A program made the translations under genes and the position numbers. Positions 10,141-20,124 of a DNA stretch of 64,000 nucleotides are shown here, piece by piece; positions within the stretch are counted from its first letter, which is position 1, and each line of letters opens with the position of its first letter. The stretch comes from Veillonella sp. KGMB01456 (lineage in GTDB: Bacteria; Bacillota; Negativicutes; Veillonellales; Veillonellaceae). Location: contig NZ_JALKIG010000002.1 of the NCBI RefSeq assembly GCF_023051165.1, positions 1-64,000 on the forward strand. The letters are read 5' to 3'. The notes beneath the pieces are model-generated. The model searched no databases. It was not told the DNA's origin and saw only the letters and a program-made list of their open reading frames with translations.

Positions 10141-11505
10141 ATGATTGGTATAGATACCCCCCTAGGGGCCGCCATATTATTGATAGGGTTGGCCGTAGTT
10201 TGTATTGTAATGATTAATATTTTAGTTTTGGCAAAATTTTCATTCGCAAGGCTCAGTGAAGAGCATTTGGATGATATTGAAGATTTAAGTGAAGTGGCCA
10301 AAGCGTATTTGCGAAATTTGTATAAACGACCGGCTCGGTTTATTAATACGGCGCAATTTTTGATTCTGTTTTTTATCGTACTCCTTGCCGGCGTTGGCAG
10401 TGCTTTGATAGCACCGTTTATTGCAGATTGGGAGCGATTGTTTGAGGTCGAAACTGATTGGCTGGCCGGTATTATCGATTTTATAGTGATAGCCTTGATT
10501 GCGTTATCCATCCTGACTTTCGGTGAAATTATTCCTAAAGCATTGGGTTTATCTTTCCCGATTCGCTATATCCGTTGGACTGCCAAGATAGTTATGGGCG
10601 TAGGCTTTATAGCTACACCGTTAGTATGGGTGGCGGAAAAAGTGAGCGCTATCTTCTTAAAGAGCTTCGGCACGTTGTACAAAAACGAACTGGACTTAGT
10701 GCATACGGAAGAAGAAATTCGTATGATGGTTAACCGATCTCATTCGGAAGGTAAGCTTGACCATGTGGAGGGCGAGCTTATCGATAATGTATTTGACTTT
10801 GTGGAGCGCATGGCTCGTGAAGTTATGATTCCTCGTCAAGATGTAGATTGCATCTACGTGGAAGATGACTTTGAAGAAACCTTAAAAATTATTTCTGAAA
10901 CAAGTCATACCCGTTATCCCCTTTGTATGGAAGATAAGGATCATGTAATCGGCCTTGTTCATATTAAGGATTTAATGGAGCAAAAAGAAAAGGCTCGGAA
11001 AGATTTACGCTTAGTTCGTCGCGATATTTTGACCGTACCGGAAGTCATGAAGCTTTCCGTACTCTTACAATATATGCGTACCCGTCGAATTTATCAGGCT
11101 GTTGTAGTTGATGAATACGGCGGTATGGTGGGTCTTGTTTGCCTCGAAGATATTATCGAAGAGCTCGTTGGCGACATTAAAGATGAGCATGAAACAGATT
11201 TACCGGCTGTAGTCATCAATGATGACGGCACCTTCGATTTTGACGGCAAAGTCCTTGTGGACGAAGTGGAATATGCTATGCATGTTGACTTCGATGAGCC
11301 GGAAGAAGATACTATCGGCGGTTATATCTTCGGTATGCTGGAACGTACGCCGGTTGTAGGCGATACGGTTGAGCTTTCCGGTTATGTTTTCACCGTTACA
11401 GAAATGCAAGGGTATCGCATTGCCCGTCTCAAAGCGGCACCGGTACCACCGGTTGAAGAAGAGACTGAAGCTGAGCCTAAGGAGCAGGATAAGGAAAAGG
11501 AGTAA
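10141..11505 (+). CDS. CNNM/CorC-type membrane protein with CBS domains
   Basis: Inner-membrane protein of the hemolysin C / CorC (UPF0053) family, linked in other bacteria to Mg2+ or other cation homeostasis. It has a DUF21 membrane domain with four hydrophobic segments (about 1-190), a CBS pair (about 210-335, including IPRQDVDCIYV and VVVDEYGGMVGLV) and a CorC_HlyC C-terminal domain (about 350-430), followed by an acidic tail. The ATG at 10141 sits directly against AAAGGA with no spacer, which is unusual; the in-frame era stop just upstream excludes a longer protein, so initiation may use a later non-ATG codon. Probably part of the phoH-recO operon. Confidence 0.88.
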   Translation: MIGIDTPLGAAILLIGLAVVCIVMINILVLAKFSFARLSEEHLDDIEDLSEVAKAYLRNLYKRPARFINTAQFLILFFIVLLAGVGSALIAPFIADWERLFEVETDWLAGIIDFIVIALIALSILTFGEIIPKALGLSFPIRYIRWTAKIVMGVGFIATPLVWVAEKVSAIFLKSFGTLYKNELDLVHTEEEIRMMVNRSHSEGKLDHVEGELIDNVFDFVERMAREVMIPRQDVDCIYVEDDFEETLKIISETSHTRYPLCMEDKDHVIGLVHIKDLMEQKEKARKDLRLVRRDILTVPEVMKLSVLLQYMRTRRIYQAVVVDEYGGMVGLVCLEDIIEELVGDIKDEHETDLPAVVINDDGTFDFDGKVLVDEVEYAMHVDFDEPEEDTIGGYIFGMLERTPVVGDTVELSGYVFTVTEMQGYRIARLKAAPVPPVEEETEAEPKEQDKEKE

Positions 11506-11511
11506 TACCCT

Positions 11512-12228
11512 ATGAAAGGTCAAAATACGATAAATTGTGATGCGGTGGTCTTATATCGCCGTAAACGCAAGACCTATTCAGTAGTAACGTTTTTGACAAA
11601 ACAACGTGGTATTCTTCATTGCTCCATCCCGCAACGGCGTTGGCAGACGCTTAAAAATGCCGGTTATTTACAGCCTTTCAGTCAGGTGTATATTACCTTA
11701 TTGCCGAATGGTGAGTATTACGATTTACAGCAACTGGACGGTCGTTATTTAGTTCGCTCCATCGAAACCGATTTAGACAGCATTTGCTATGCTGCCTTTG
11801 CGGGGGAGTTTATCAGCACCGCCTTTGCTGCGGAAGAACGAGATATAAATCTTTATACTTTGGTTGTGCGATTTTCGGAGTTAATTCGTACGAAGCCGGT
11901 GCCGTTAGCCGTTATCTTACTGGGTTGGCAACTACTTAGTCTGGCCGGCTTTGTGCCATCCGCTAAAGCCTATCAACAGGCGGACGGGGTAGCTCGGTTT
12001 GTCAAAGAATTCACAGACACAACTGGCTTTACTTTGTCGCGAACGGCGCAAGATGCGATAGGGCAGATTTTGCTCTATGATTGGCAGGATACCACATCGG
12101 TTCAATTGCCCCGTACATTGTGGCGCGAGTTGGAGCGTGCGCTTTTTGCCTATACAACGATACAGTTGGGGCAAGAACTCAGTTCTTTGCGATTCTTACA
12201 TGAAATGAAGGCGAAAGCTTTTGATTAG
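11512..12228 (+). CDS. recO: DNA repair protein RecO
   Basis: Recombination mediator that loads RecA with RecR in the RecFOR pathway. The N-terminal OB-fold (about 1-80, with DAVVLYRRKRKTYSVV) and helical C-terminal domain fit the family, as does the length of 238 residues. The four-cysteine zinc site found in some RecO proteins is absent. The position after era and a CorC-like gene and before glyQ is the common Firmicute arrangement. Confidence 0.85.
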   Translation: MKGQNTINCDAVVLYRRKRKTYSVVTFLTKQRGILHCSIPQRRWQTLKNAGYLQPFSQVYITLLPNGEYYDLQQLDGRYLVRSIETDLDSICYAAFAGEFISTAFAAEERDINLYTLVVRFSELIRTKPVPLAVILLGWQLLSLAGFVPSAKAYQQADGVARFVKEFTDTTGFTLSRTAQDAIGQILLYDWQDTTSVQLPRTLWRELERALFAYTTIQLGQELSSLRFLHEMKAKAFD

Positions 12229-12311
12229 CAATGGCTTTAATAATAGTTAGTAAGTTACGCATATAATTATTACTATATAAGCAATTTTTGACCGAGGACA
12301 TATGTTTTTGG

Positions 12312-12340
12312 TTGACAATATAAACGGGAATTGGTATGGT
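12312..12340 (+). promoter_or_regulatory. Strong promoter upstream of glyQ
   Basis: A perfect TTGACA (12312-12317) and TATGGT (12335-12340) are 17 bp apart, 47 bp before the glyQ ATG. This suggests that glyQS has its own promoter apart from the phoH-recO operon. Flanking arms AGGACA (12295-12300) and TGTCCT (12354-12359) could form a wide dyad around it. No T-box motif is present. Confidence 0.7.
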
Positions 12341-12387
12341 AACAGAAGTTAGTGTCCTAAAGGGCCACCATGTTAGGAGGAACGAAC

Positions 12388-13263
12388 ATGACATTTCAAG
12401 AAATAATTTTAAATCTGCAAAAATTCTGGGCAGAGCAAGGTTGTATTTTACAACAGCCTTATGATATGGAAAAAGGGGCCGGTACAATGAACCCGGCGAC
12501 TTTTTTACACGCTATCGGACCTGAACCTTGGGCCGTTTGCTATGTGGAACCATCCCGTCGTCCGGCGGATGGCCGTTATGGTGACAATCCAAACCGTTTG
12601 TTCCAACATCATCAATTCCAGGTTATCGTTAAACCATCGCCTGAAAATATTCAGGAGTTGTATTTAAAAAGCTTGGAAACTTTGGGGATTCATGCGAAAG
12701 ACCATGATATCCGCTTCGTAGAAGACAACTGGGAATCGCCAACTTTAGGCGCTTGGGGTCTCGGCTGGGAAGTTTGGCTCGACGGCATGGAAGTAACGCA
12801 GTTTACTTACTTCCAACAAGTGGGCAGTATCGATGTAAAACCGGTATCTGTAGAAATTACGTATGGTTTGGAACGTTTGGCTATGTATATTCAGGGCGTA
12901 GAAAACGTGTATGATTTGAAATGGAATGAAAATGTAACGTATGGCGATATTTGGCATCTTAATGAAGTGGAACAGTCTGCTTACAGCTTCGATTTAGCCG
13001 ATACGGATATGTTATTCACTTTGTTTGAAATGTATGAAAAAGAAGCTAAACGCATTTGTGAAGAAGGCTATATTTTGCCGGCTTACGACTATGTGTTAAA
13101 ATGCTCGCACACGTTTAACTTATTAGATTCTCGCGGCGCCATCAGTATCAGCGAACGTACCGCTTTCATCGGTCGTGTACGCAGTCTTGCTCGTATTTGC
13201 GCTCAGGCATACTTGGATAAACGTGAAGAATTAGGGTTCCCACTCTTGAAAGGAGATAAGTAA
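12388..13263 (+). CDS. glyQ: Glycyl-tRNA synthetase alpha subunit
   Basis: Catalytic alpha chain of the bacterial tetrameric (alpha2beta2) glycyl-tRNA synthetase, which charges tRNA-Gly. The class II core includes [14 protein letters not shown] and the conserved [17 protein letters not shown] segment near residue 60. The ATG at 12388 follows AGGAGG and gives 291 residues, the standard length; an in-frame ATG at 12370 has no ribosome site. It is followed by glyS after 1 bp. Confidence 0.96.
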   Translation: MTFQEIILNLQKFWAEQGCILQQPYDMEKGAGTMNPATFLHAIGPEPWAVCYVEPSRRPADGRYGDNPNRLFQHHQFQVIVKPSPENIQELYLKSLETLGIHAKDHDIRFVEDNWESPTLGAWGLGWEVWLDGMEVTQFTYFQQVGSIDVKPVSVEITYGLERLAMYIQGVENVYDLKWNENVTYGDIWHLNEVEQSAYSFDLADTDMLFTLFEMYEKEAKRICEEGYILPAYDYVLKCSHTFNLLDSRGAISISERTAFIGRVRSLARICAQAYLDKREELGFPLLKGDK

Positions 13264-13264
13264 T

Positions 13265-15316
13265 ATGGCTGAAGATGTATTATTTGAAATTGGTGCTGAG
13301 GAAATACCGGCCGGCGCCATGCCCGGCATTTTAGCACAGCTTAAATCCTTAACGGAAACTAAATTGCAGGAACATCATTTAAAATATGAAGTGATTCGCA
13401 CTATGGGCACACCACGCCGTATTACCTTAATGGTTGATGGTGCAGCGGATATGTCCGAAGAATTGAGCGAACGCCATAAAGGACCTTCCGCAGCTATCGC
13501 TTATGATGCAGATGGCAATCCGACAAAAGCCGCTATCGGCTTTGCCCGCGGTAAAGGCCTTGATGTAGCCGACTTAGTAGTAGAAGACGGTTATATTTAC
13601 GCTGAAACCAAAACAGCCGGTGTTAAAGCTATGGATATTTTCACACAAATCTTGCCTGAATTAATTCATGGTTTAAGTTTCCCTAAATCTATGCATTGGG
13701 GCGATTTGGATGATAAATTCATTCGTCCGGTTCGTTGGATTTTGGCTTTATTGGGCACCGCCGTAATTCCGGTGGAATTTGCCGGTGTTCGTTCCTCCAA
13801 CTTCAGCCGTGGCCATCGTTTCTTAGGTGAACGCGGTGTGCTTGTACAGCATCCGGCTGATTATATCAAAAACTTGGAAGATAACTTTGTTATCGTGGAT
13901 CAAGATAAACGCCGTGACATGATTAGTAAACAACTTCATGATTTGGCTGATTCTAAAAATGCTACCATCGTATGGGACGACGATTTATTGGAAGAAGTTT
14001 TATACTTGGTAGAATATCCGACAGCTCTTTGCGGTACTTTCGATGAAAGTTACTTGGCATTGCCGGATGCTGCGGTTATTACGCCGATGAAAGACCATCA
14101 GCGTTATTTCCCATTGGTATCCAAAGACGGTAAATTATTGCCAATGTTCCTTACCGTTCGCAATGGCGACAGCCATAGTCTTGATGTGGTAACAGCCGGT
14201 AACGAACGCGTATTGCGTGCTCGTTTGGACGATGCTAAATTCTTCTTTAATGAAGATCGTAAAAAAGCCTTGGCCGATCGTTCTGAAGGCCTTAAGAAAA
14301 TCGTATTCCAAGAAGGTCTCGGTAATTTAGCTGATAAAACTGAACGTTTATTAGCCTTAGGTGCTGAATTCGGTGAAGCTTGCGGCCTTGGTGAAGACGC
14401 CATGGTTGAACTTGAACGAGCTACCGTATTGGCAAAAACGGACTTAACAACCGGCATGGTAACTGAATTCACTGAATTACAGGGCATTATCGGTAAAGAA
14501 TATGCTTTGCTCGACGGTGAATCCGGTGAAGTGGCGGAAGCTATTTTTGAACAATATTTGCCACGTTTTGCCGGCGATATTTTGCCTGAAACTCCGGCCG
14601 GTAAAGTGCTCAGCATTATCGACAAAGTTGACAATATTGTGGCTACTTTCAGCCGCGGCTTAATTCCAACCGGCTCCCAGGACCCTTATGCACTTCGTCG
14701 TCAGACTATCGGCGTATTGAATATTTTAAGCAATAGTGCTTGGAATGTTTCTTTAGAACCGTTATGGCGCCAGGATTTAACATTGTTAGGCGTTCCGGAA
14801 GCTAAACACGATGAAATCGTAGGACAGTTGAATAACTTCTTTGCCCTTCGTTTGAAAAATATTTACCTCGATCATGAAGTGCCGCACAATGTTATTGAAT
14901 TGGTATTATCCAATCCGACTGTTACCGTAACTCAGGCTGACGGCCTTGTTAAAGCTATTATGGCTCATCGTATCGATGAAAATGTAGAACTCGTTCAGGC
15001 TTATACGCGTATGTATAACTTGGTTAAAAACGAAAGCTATAAGGCTGTGGATGATTTGTTATTCAGTGACGAAGCTGAAAAAGCATTATTCAAAGAAGCG
15101 GTTCTTGCTTATGAAAATTCACAAACAGCCCTTGAAAACAAGGATTATGATAAAGTAGTAGCTATTCCTGAAACCTTGGTACCGGCTATTAATAAATTCT
15201 TTGAAGATGTTATGGTTATGGTCGACGATGAAGCGGTTAAAGCCAATCGTTTACAATTAGTGCGTTTGGCCTATGAATCCATGGCTGTTATCGGGGATGT
15301 AAGTACTTTAAAATAA
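13265..15316 (+). CDS. glyS: Glycyl-tRNA synthetase beta subunit
   Basis: Beta chain of the tetrameric glycyl-tRNA synthetase; it carries tRNA recognition including the C-terminal anticodon-binding region. The start LFEIGAEEIPAGAMP and the internal RPVRWILALLG motif are diagnostic. The length of 683 residues is typical. AAAGGAG precedes the start, which lies 1 bp after glyQ, so the two chains are made in a coupled way. Confidence 0.96.
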   Translation: MAEDVLFEIGAEEIPAGAMPGILAQLKSLTETKLQEHHLKYEVIRTMGTPRRITLMVDGAADMSEELSERHKGPSAAIAYDADGNPTKAAIGFARGKGLDVADLVVEDGYIYAETKTAGVKAMDIFTQILPELIHGLSFPKSMHWGDLDDKFIRPVRWILALLGTAVIPVEFAGVRSSNFSRGHRFLGERGVLVQHPADYIKNLEDNFVIVDQDKRRDMISKQLHDLADSKNATIVWDDDLLEEVLYLVEYPTALCGTFDESYLALPDAAVITPMKDHQRYFPLVSKDGKLLPMFLTVRNGDSHSLDVVTAGNERVLRARLDDAKFFFNEDRKKALADRSEGLKKIVFQEGLGNLADKTERLLALGAEFGEACGLGEDAMVELERATVLAKTDLTTGMVTEFTELQGIIGKEYALLDGESGEVAEAIFEQYLPRFAGDILPETPAGKVLSIIDKVDNIVATFSRGLIPTGSQDPYALRRQTIGVLNILSNSAWNVSLEPLWRQDLTLLGVPEAKHDEIVGQLNNFFALRLKNIYLDHEVPHNVIELVLSNPTVTVTQADGLVKAIMAHRIDENVELVQAYTRMYNLVKNESYKAVDDLLFSDEAEKALFKEAVLAYENSQTALENKDYDKVVAIPETLVPAINKFFEDVMVMVDDEAVKANRLQLVRLAYESMAVIGDVSTLK

Positions 15317-15336
15317 AACTAAATTACAATATCAAA

Positions 15337-15350
15337 TTGAACACGTTCAA
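15337..15350. promoter_or_regulatory. Operator-like dyad upstream of the anion transporter
   Basis: TTGAAC-AC-GTTCAA is a palindrome with 6-bp arms in the 111-bp gap before the transporter gene. A second hairpin, AAATCTG/CAGATTT, lies near 15384-15407. Either could be a regulator site, but no regulator is adjacent. Confidence 0.35.
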
Positions 15351-15427
15351 AACAAGATATAAGTACTTAAAAAATTTAGAATAAATCTGAAAGAGAGAGC
15401 AGATTTATATGATTTGGGGATGTTAAT

Positions 15428-16832
15428 ATGAATACTTTTATGCGAGCGGCCTTAACCGTTTTGGTAGGGCTTGTTATATGGTTTTTACCTCACACCGAGG
15501 CCATTAAGCCGGAAGGTTGGCAATTGTTGGCTATTTTTATAGCCACTATTGCAGGCTTTATTCTGCGCCCCTGGCCTACGGGGATTATGGCGATTTTTGG
15601 CGTTGTTGCTGCCGTAGCGACTAAATCTATCACTATGGTACAAGCTTTGGGCGGTTACGCGGAAGCTAATGTATGGCTCATCGTGGCAGCTGTATTTTTC
15701 TCCCGCGGCATCATTAATTCCGGCCTCGGCAAGCGGATTGCGTATACCTTAATTCATTTATTCGGTACCAGTTCGTTGAAGCTATCCTATGCGTTAGCCT
15801 GTGCAGATTTGATTATATCGCCGGCAACGCCGTCAAATACGGCCCGTGGGGGGCGGGATTATTTTCCCGATTGTGCAAAATGTTTCACTGTCCTTCGGAT
15901 CCAATCCACACGACAGCTCGTCCCGCAAAATCGGTGCCTTTTTGATGACTACGGCTCACACCATTAATACGATTACCGTTACTATTTTCTTAACGGCTTG
16001 TAGCGGTAACTTATTGATTACCTCCTTAGGGGCCAAGCTATTCGGTTATGATATTTCCTGGTGGGAATGGTTTCAGGCGGGCGTGATTCCCGGTGTGATT
16101 TGTATGATTTTAATGCCGTGGTTCATTTATAAAATCTATCCGCCTGAAATTAAAGCGACGCCGGAAGCACCGGCGATGGCACAAAAAGAGCTGGATAAGT
16201 TAGGACCTATCACCAAGAGTGAAATTTATGTGGCTTTGATTTTTGTGGCTTGTATCATTTTATGGGCTACAGCTATCTGGACTAAATTGCATCCAACGGC
16301 TGTCGCTTTAATCGGCGTTCTTGCCTGTGTTGTGACGGGCTCATTAACGTGGGATGATATATTGGGCGAAAAAACGGCTTGGGATATACTCATCTGGATG
16401 GGTACCCTCATCGGTATGGCCGGGCTCCTTGGTAAGTTAGGCGTTGTTGCAGTATTTGCGGATTTCGTAAGTAACTTCCTGAAAGGGTATGACTGGTTCT
16501 GGGCCTCTTTCTTTGTATCAGCGGCTTTCGTGTATTCTCAATATTTCTTTGCCAGCGGCACCGCTCGCATTACCGCTTTGTTCTCCGCTTTTGCGGCTAT
16601 TTTGGTGGCGATGGGGGCTCCTATACCGTTTACCATCTTGTTATTCGGTTTGATGAACAGCCCGGGCTGTACGTTGACACATTACAGCTCCGGCGTAACG
16701 CCGATTTTCTTCGGTGTCGGCTATGTACCGCAGGGTACGTGGTGGTGCGTTGGCCTGGCTATTTCGGTTGTGAGTTTCTTAATTCACTTCTGGGGCGGCG
16801 TATTGGGTATGAAACTATTCGGCATACTCTAA
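15428..16832 (+). pseudogene. DASS-family anion:Na+ symporter, frameshifted
   Basis: Inner-membrane transporter of the divalent anion:sodium symporter / citrate-succinate antiporter type. The first 140 residues (15428-15847) end in SPATPSNTARG, the family signature, and the rest (15848-16832) continues in another frame as GGGIIFPIVQN and SSSRKIGAFLMTTAHT. Joined, they give a normal 468-residue protein. The break is a run of six G at 15848-15853; five would restore the frame. As written, the first frame stops at 15967, so the protein is truncated. The cause may be a real mutation, a slippage-prone switch or a sequencing error. It stands alone between glyS and rplS with its own ribosome site. 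Confidence 0.88.
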
Positions 16833-16915
16833 TTGGGCTGAAGTCATTCGTAAGTAGCGAAAATATAGGGCTGATGGAAATAGTTGGCCGCAGTAAAAAT
16901 TTTACAAAAATAGAC

Positions 16916-16945
16916 TTGCTATATATAGTTAGTATGTGATATTAT
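16916..16945 (+). promoter_or_regulatory. Promoter of rplS
   Basis: TTGCTA (16916-16921) and TATTAT (16940-16945) with an 18-bp spacer lie about 75 bp before the rplS GTG. The leader has no clear riboswitch motif. Confidence 0.55.
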
Positions 16946-17018
16946 AGTACTGTTATTTTGAGATAGTCCGCTGCCTATGAGGTATGGGTAAGAATGTCTA
17001 CAATAAGGAGGAAAAAAA

Positions 17019-17360
17019 GTGAACATTATTAACGTAATTGAGCAAGAACAGCTTCGTGCAGACATTCCTGCATTCCGCGCCGGCGACACCGTTCGTGTAC
17101 ACGTAAAAGTTGTCGAAGGCACACGTGAACGTATCCAGGTTTTTGAAGGCTTGGTTATTAACCGTCAAGGCGGTAGCGTTCGTGAAACTTTCACTGTTCG
17201 TCGTATTGCTTCCGGTGTGGGTGTAGAACGTACATTCCCACTTCACAGCCCACGTTTGGCTAAAATCGAAGTTATGCGTCGTGGTGTGGTTCGTCGTGCT
17301 AAGTTGTATTACTTACGTAATCTCACTGGTAAAGCTGCGCGTATTCGCGAAAAACGCTAA
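17019..17360 (+). CDS. rplS: 50S ribosomal protein L19
   Basis: Ribosomal protein at the 30S-50S interface. The motifs [13 protein letters not shown] and [12 protein letters not shown], and the basic C-terminus with [18 protein letters not shown], are typical. The length of 113 residues fits. It starts with GTG after AAGGAGG and is followed by a strong terminator, so it forms a single-gene unit at the head of an L19-rbgA-rnhB gene order seen in Firmicutes. Confidence 0.97.
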   Translation: MNIINVIEQEQLRADIPAFRAGDTVRVHVKVVEGTRERIQVFEGLVINRQGGSVRETFTVRRIASGVGVERTFPLHSPRLAKIEVMRRGVVRRAKLYYLRNLTGKAARIREKR

Positions 17361-17370
17361 TTTCACAAAT

Positions 17371-17404
17371 AAAGGGTTGCCGTTGGCAGCCCTTTATTTT
17401 TTGC
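17371..17404 (+). terminator. rplS terminator
   Basis: The stem AAAGGGTTGCC / GGCAGCCCTTT (one unpaired base) with a GTT loop is followed by ATTTTTT. This is a classic intrinsic terminator 10 bp past the rplS stop. Confidence 0.88.
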
Positions 17405-17430
17405 ATGTTATAATATAGTTAGTGAAAAAC

Positions 17431-17492
17431 TAGCGAGTGATGAGTAAATAATTAGCGAGTGATGAGTGACCAATTAGTTAGCAATTAGTTAG
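17431..17492. repeat. Short direct repeats
   Basis: TAGCGAGTGATGAGT occurs at 17431-17445 and 17453-17467 (22-bp period), followed by CAATTAGTTAG twice in tandem (17471-17492, 11-bp period). Function is unknown. Confidence 0.8.
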
Positions 17493-17690
17493 CACTGCAT
17501 TAAATTACACGAATTGCATAAATTAAAAATATTCTGATTATTATACATGTGTGCTACGTTATATGTCAGTATATATAAACTGAGGCGATATATAACGTAC
17601 GAATATTTTTATTATTTTTTACTGTGGCATAAAGATACGTGTATAAAAATCAGTTAAAGATGAACGATTAAGCTTAAAGGAGGCGATACC

Positions 17691-18611
17691 ATGGCAGATA
17701 CAAAACAGGATATATTTCCGGTCGTACATTGGTTCCCGGGGCATATGGCGAAAGCCACCCGCATGATAAAGGAATATGTCAAAAAAGTAGACGTTGTCAT
17801 CGAGTTGTTGGATGCTCGGATTCCACGGAGTAGTGCCAATCCCGTAATCAGTGAAGTAGTGGGCCAAAAACCACATATCGTCGTGTTAAATAAGTCCGAT
17901 TTGGCTAATCCGCAAGCAACTAAAGAATGGGTTGCTTATTTCGAAAGCCAAGGTGCTACCGTATTGGCAATTGATTCCAAAACCGGTAAGGGGAATAAGC
18001 AGTTAGTCAAAGCTGTTGAACGTCTGGCCCAGCCGATTATCGACAAATGGAAGAATAAAGGCATTCGCAGCCGTTCCGTGCGTACTATCATTCTTGGTAT
18101 TCCCAATGTAGGGAAATCTACCTTGATTAATAAATTGGCCGGTGCTGCCGCTACTCGCACGGCGGATAAACCGGGTCATACCAGAGGTCAACAGTGGGTT
18201 AAAATCGGTAAGGATTTGGAACTTCTCGATACGCCGGGCGTATTGTGGCCTAAATTGGAAGATCAGCGTGCCGCTGCTCGGCTGGCTATGACCGGTGCTA
18301 TTTCAGATGATGTGTATGACCTTGAATCGGTAATGAAACAATTACTTAATCAGGTCAATGAAGCGCAACCCGGTTTATTAGCGGAACGCTATAAATTAAA
18401 ACCGGAAGAGTTAGGCGATGCCGATACATTGTTAGAAAATATCGGCCGTCGTCGCGGTTGTTTAGTAAGTGGCGGTATCGTCGATTTAGACAAGGCGCGA
18501 CGCATTGTGCTCACCGATTATAGGAATCAGAAGCTTGGCAATTTAACATTGGATAGTGTCAATGAAGAACCGTTAACTAAAGAGGACGAAACTAAGCATG
18601 ACGAAGAATGA
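17691..18611 (+). CDS. rbgA: Ribosome biogenesis GTPase RbgA (YlqF)
   Basis: Circularly permuted GTPase needed for late 50S assembly. The order G4 (NKSD, near 65-68), G1 (GIPNVGKS, near 138-145) and G3 (DTPG, near 181-184) shows the permutation. The N-terminal HWFPGHMAKATR is the family signature. The length of 306 residues is slightly longer than usual. The start is preceded by AAAGGAGG, and the stop overlaps rnhB by 14 bp. Confidence 0.94.
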   Translation: MADTKQDIFPVVHWFPGHMAKATRMIKEYVKKVDVVIELLDARIPRSSANPVISEVVGQKPHIVVLNKSDLANPQATKEWVAYFESQGATVLAIDSKTGKGNKQLVKAVERLAQPIIDKWKNKGIRSRSVRTIILGIPNVGKSTLINKLAGAAATRTADKPGHTRGQQWVKIGKDLELLDTPGVLWPKLEDQRAAARLAMTGAISDDVYDLESVMKQLLNQVNEAQPGLLAERYKLKPEELGDADTLLENIGRRRGCLVSGGIVDLDKARRIVLTDYRNQKLGNLTLDSVNEEPLTKEDETKHDEE

Positions 18612-19407
18612 ATTTGAGGCCTTAACGGTAAAAGAAATTAAAACCCTTTTGGAAACCACTCAATTTGAGTTTGATGTTCTCTTGTGGGCTCAGGAAGATT
18701 CCCGATCTTCGGTTCGTAAGTTGGCCGCTGCTTACGTGATGCGTCAGAAGAAGCAATTAGCGGAATTTCAGCGTTTGAATGCACTTTATACGTATGAAAA
18801 CAGCTTCTATGAAGAAGGTATTTTTGAAGTGGCCGGTGTTGATGAAGTTGGGCGCGGTCCCATTGCGGGGCCGGTTACAGTGGCTGCTGTAATTTTACCG
18901 CCAAATGCTCAAATCGAAGGCCTTAATGATTCTAAAAAGATTGCACCGCATAAACGGGAGCTTATTTATGATGAAATTATGCGCCAAGCCGTTGCGGTTA
19001 GTTGCATTTCGTATGGTCCTGAAAAAATTGACGAGCTCAATATTTATCGGGCTACGCAGACGGCTATGTGTGAAGCAATTAATACCTTAAAGGTGCCGGC
19101 GAAGGCAGTCCTGGTAGATGCTATGCCATTGCCGGAGCTTGCAGTTCCTGTAGAATCACTCGTTAAGGGTGATTCTAAAAGTGCTTCCATTGCGGCCGCA
19201 TCAATTGTGGCTAAAGTAACACGCGATCGTTATATGGAATCCTTGGAGGATGAATATCCGGGTTATGGTTTTGCCATTCACAAGGGCTATTTTACGCCGC
19301 TCCATAAAGAAGCCTTGGAATTGCAAGGCATAACTCCGCTCCACCGCAAAAGTTTTGAACCCATTAAAAGCATGGTAGGTTTTGAATATCCGTCAAAAAG
19401 TAAATAG
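18598..19407 (+). CDS. rnhB: Ribonuclease HII
   Basis: Removes RNA from RNA/DNA hybrids and misinserted ribonucleotides. The catalytic motif VAGVDEVGRGPIAGPV is near residues 77-92, with further acidic residues in LVDAMPLPEL. The N-terminal 70 residues are an extra helical region also found in Firmicute RnhB proteins. Length is 269 residues. It overlaps rbgA by 14 bp, which implies translational coupling. A terminator follows. Confidence 0.94.
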   Translation: MTKNEFEALTVKEIKTLLETTQFEFDVLLWAQEDSRSSVRKLAAAYVMRQKKQLAEFQRLNALYTYENSFYEEGIFEVAGVDEVGRGPIAGPVTVAAVILPPNAQIEGLNDSKKIAPHKRELIYDEIMRQAVAVSCISYGPEKIDELNIYRATQTAMCEAINTLKVPAKAVLVDAMPLPELAVPVESLVKGDSKSASIAAASIVAKVTRDRYMESLEDEYPGYGFAIHKGYFTPLHKEALELQGITPLHRKSFEPIKSMVGFEYPSKSK

Positions 19408-19728
19408 AATCCTATGTTGGAAAACCGGTCCTATGGCCGGTTTTTTGCATTCTCTATGTATAACTTTAGTTGCGTAATAGTTGAATGATTAATATTCAAA
19501 AACGAATAAATATTCTAAATGGAATAGAACAATTAATTGGTTTTTGTCAAGTGGTGTGCTGCTACGAAAGGTCGATTTTAAAAAGAGGTTTGAAGTACAA
19601 GGATTTACAGTTCCTTCAATAACTGATAAGGTAATAAACAGATACTATACAATGTTTTGGACAAAGAGAAACCATAATTGAGCACCATATGGAATCTGGT
19701 TTACATAGAAATCGGGAGGCTGTTATTT
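19408..19728. other. Intergenic region between rnhB and yraN
   Basis: The 321-bp gap starts with the rnhB terminator. The rest is A/T-rich with small dyads such as TGAAT/ATTCA near 19481-19499. One stretch (about 19490-19681) is open for roughly 60 codons but has no ATG near its start or ribosome site and resembles nothing recognised. No gene is called. Confidence 0.45.
19421..19446 (+). terminator. rnhB terminator
   Basis: The stem AAAACCGGTC / GGCCGGTTTT (one G-T pair) with a CTAT loop runs into TTTTTT, 13 bp past the rnhB stop. Confidence 0.88.
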
Positions 19729-20085
19729 TTGACTAACAAAGAATTGGGACAGTATGGGGAATCAAAAGCATGTGAATATTTATGCTCTAATGAATATGAG
19801 TTAGTGGCCCGTAATGTGCGGACTCGTTATGGAGAGTTAGACATTATTGCCAAAAAAGCGGGAATTTTGATTGTCATAGAAGTAAAAACGCGGCGCAGTA
19901 AGAAGTACGGTCTTCCCTGTGAGGCTGTTACAGCATTAAAGCAAAATCATATTCGACGCAGTACGGAACTTTATTTAGAGCAGTACAGTAGTGGGGATAT
20001 ACCGGTTCGTTTTGATGTTATTGAAGTCTATGTATTTCATAATGATCGATTTCAAATACGCCATTTAAAAGGCTGTTTTTGTTAA
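19729..20085 (+). CDS. yraN: YraN family (UPF0102) nuclease-fold protein
   Basis: Small restriction-endonuclease-like protein of unknown role. The motif YGELDIIAKKAG with IEVKTRRSKKYG gives the family D-ExK arrangement. The TTG at 19729 is preferred: it is preceded by GGGAGG with a 9-nt gap and begins TNKELGQYGESKACEYL, as in homologues, giving 118 residues. An upstream in-frame TTG at 19678 would add 17 residues without support. The neighbours comM and dprA are the usual partners in many genomes. Confidence 0.85.
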   Translation: MTNKELGQYGESKACEYLCSNEYELVARNVRTRYGELDIIAKKAGILIVIEVKTRRSKKYGLPCEAVTALKQNHIRRSTELYLEQYSSGDIPVRFDVIEVYVFHNDRFQIRHLKGCFC

Positions 20086-20124
20086 ATAAAAAGCTTATTT
20101 TATTGAATAAATGGGAATCATCGG

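Larger units (their letters stand above)
17361..17690. other. Intergenic region between rplS and rbgA
   Basis: The 330-bp gap holds the rplS terminator, two kinds of short direct repeat (17431-17492) and an imperfect inverted repeat, ACGTTATAT (17555-17563) with ATATAACGT near 17590-17598, that encloses a CAGT/ACTG inner stem. No gene is supported. Confidence 0.55.

Noticed and set aside
12229-12387. T-box leader for glyQ
   Set aside because: No T-box consensus or specifier stem was seen; a plain promoter lies 47 bp from the start.
19490-19681. Open stretch of about 60 codons upstream of yraN
   Set aside because: No ATG near its start, no ribosome site and no resemblance to a known protein; A/T-rich DNA can be open by chance.
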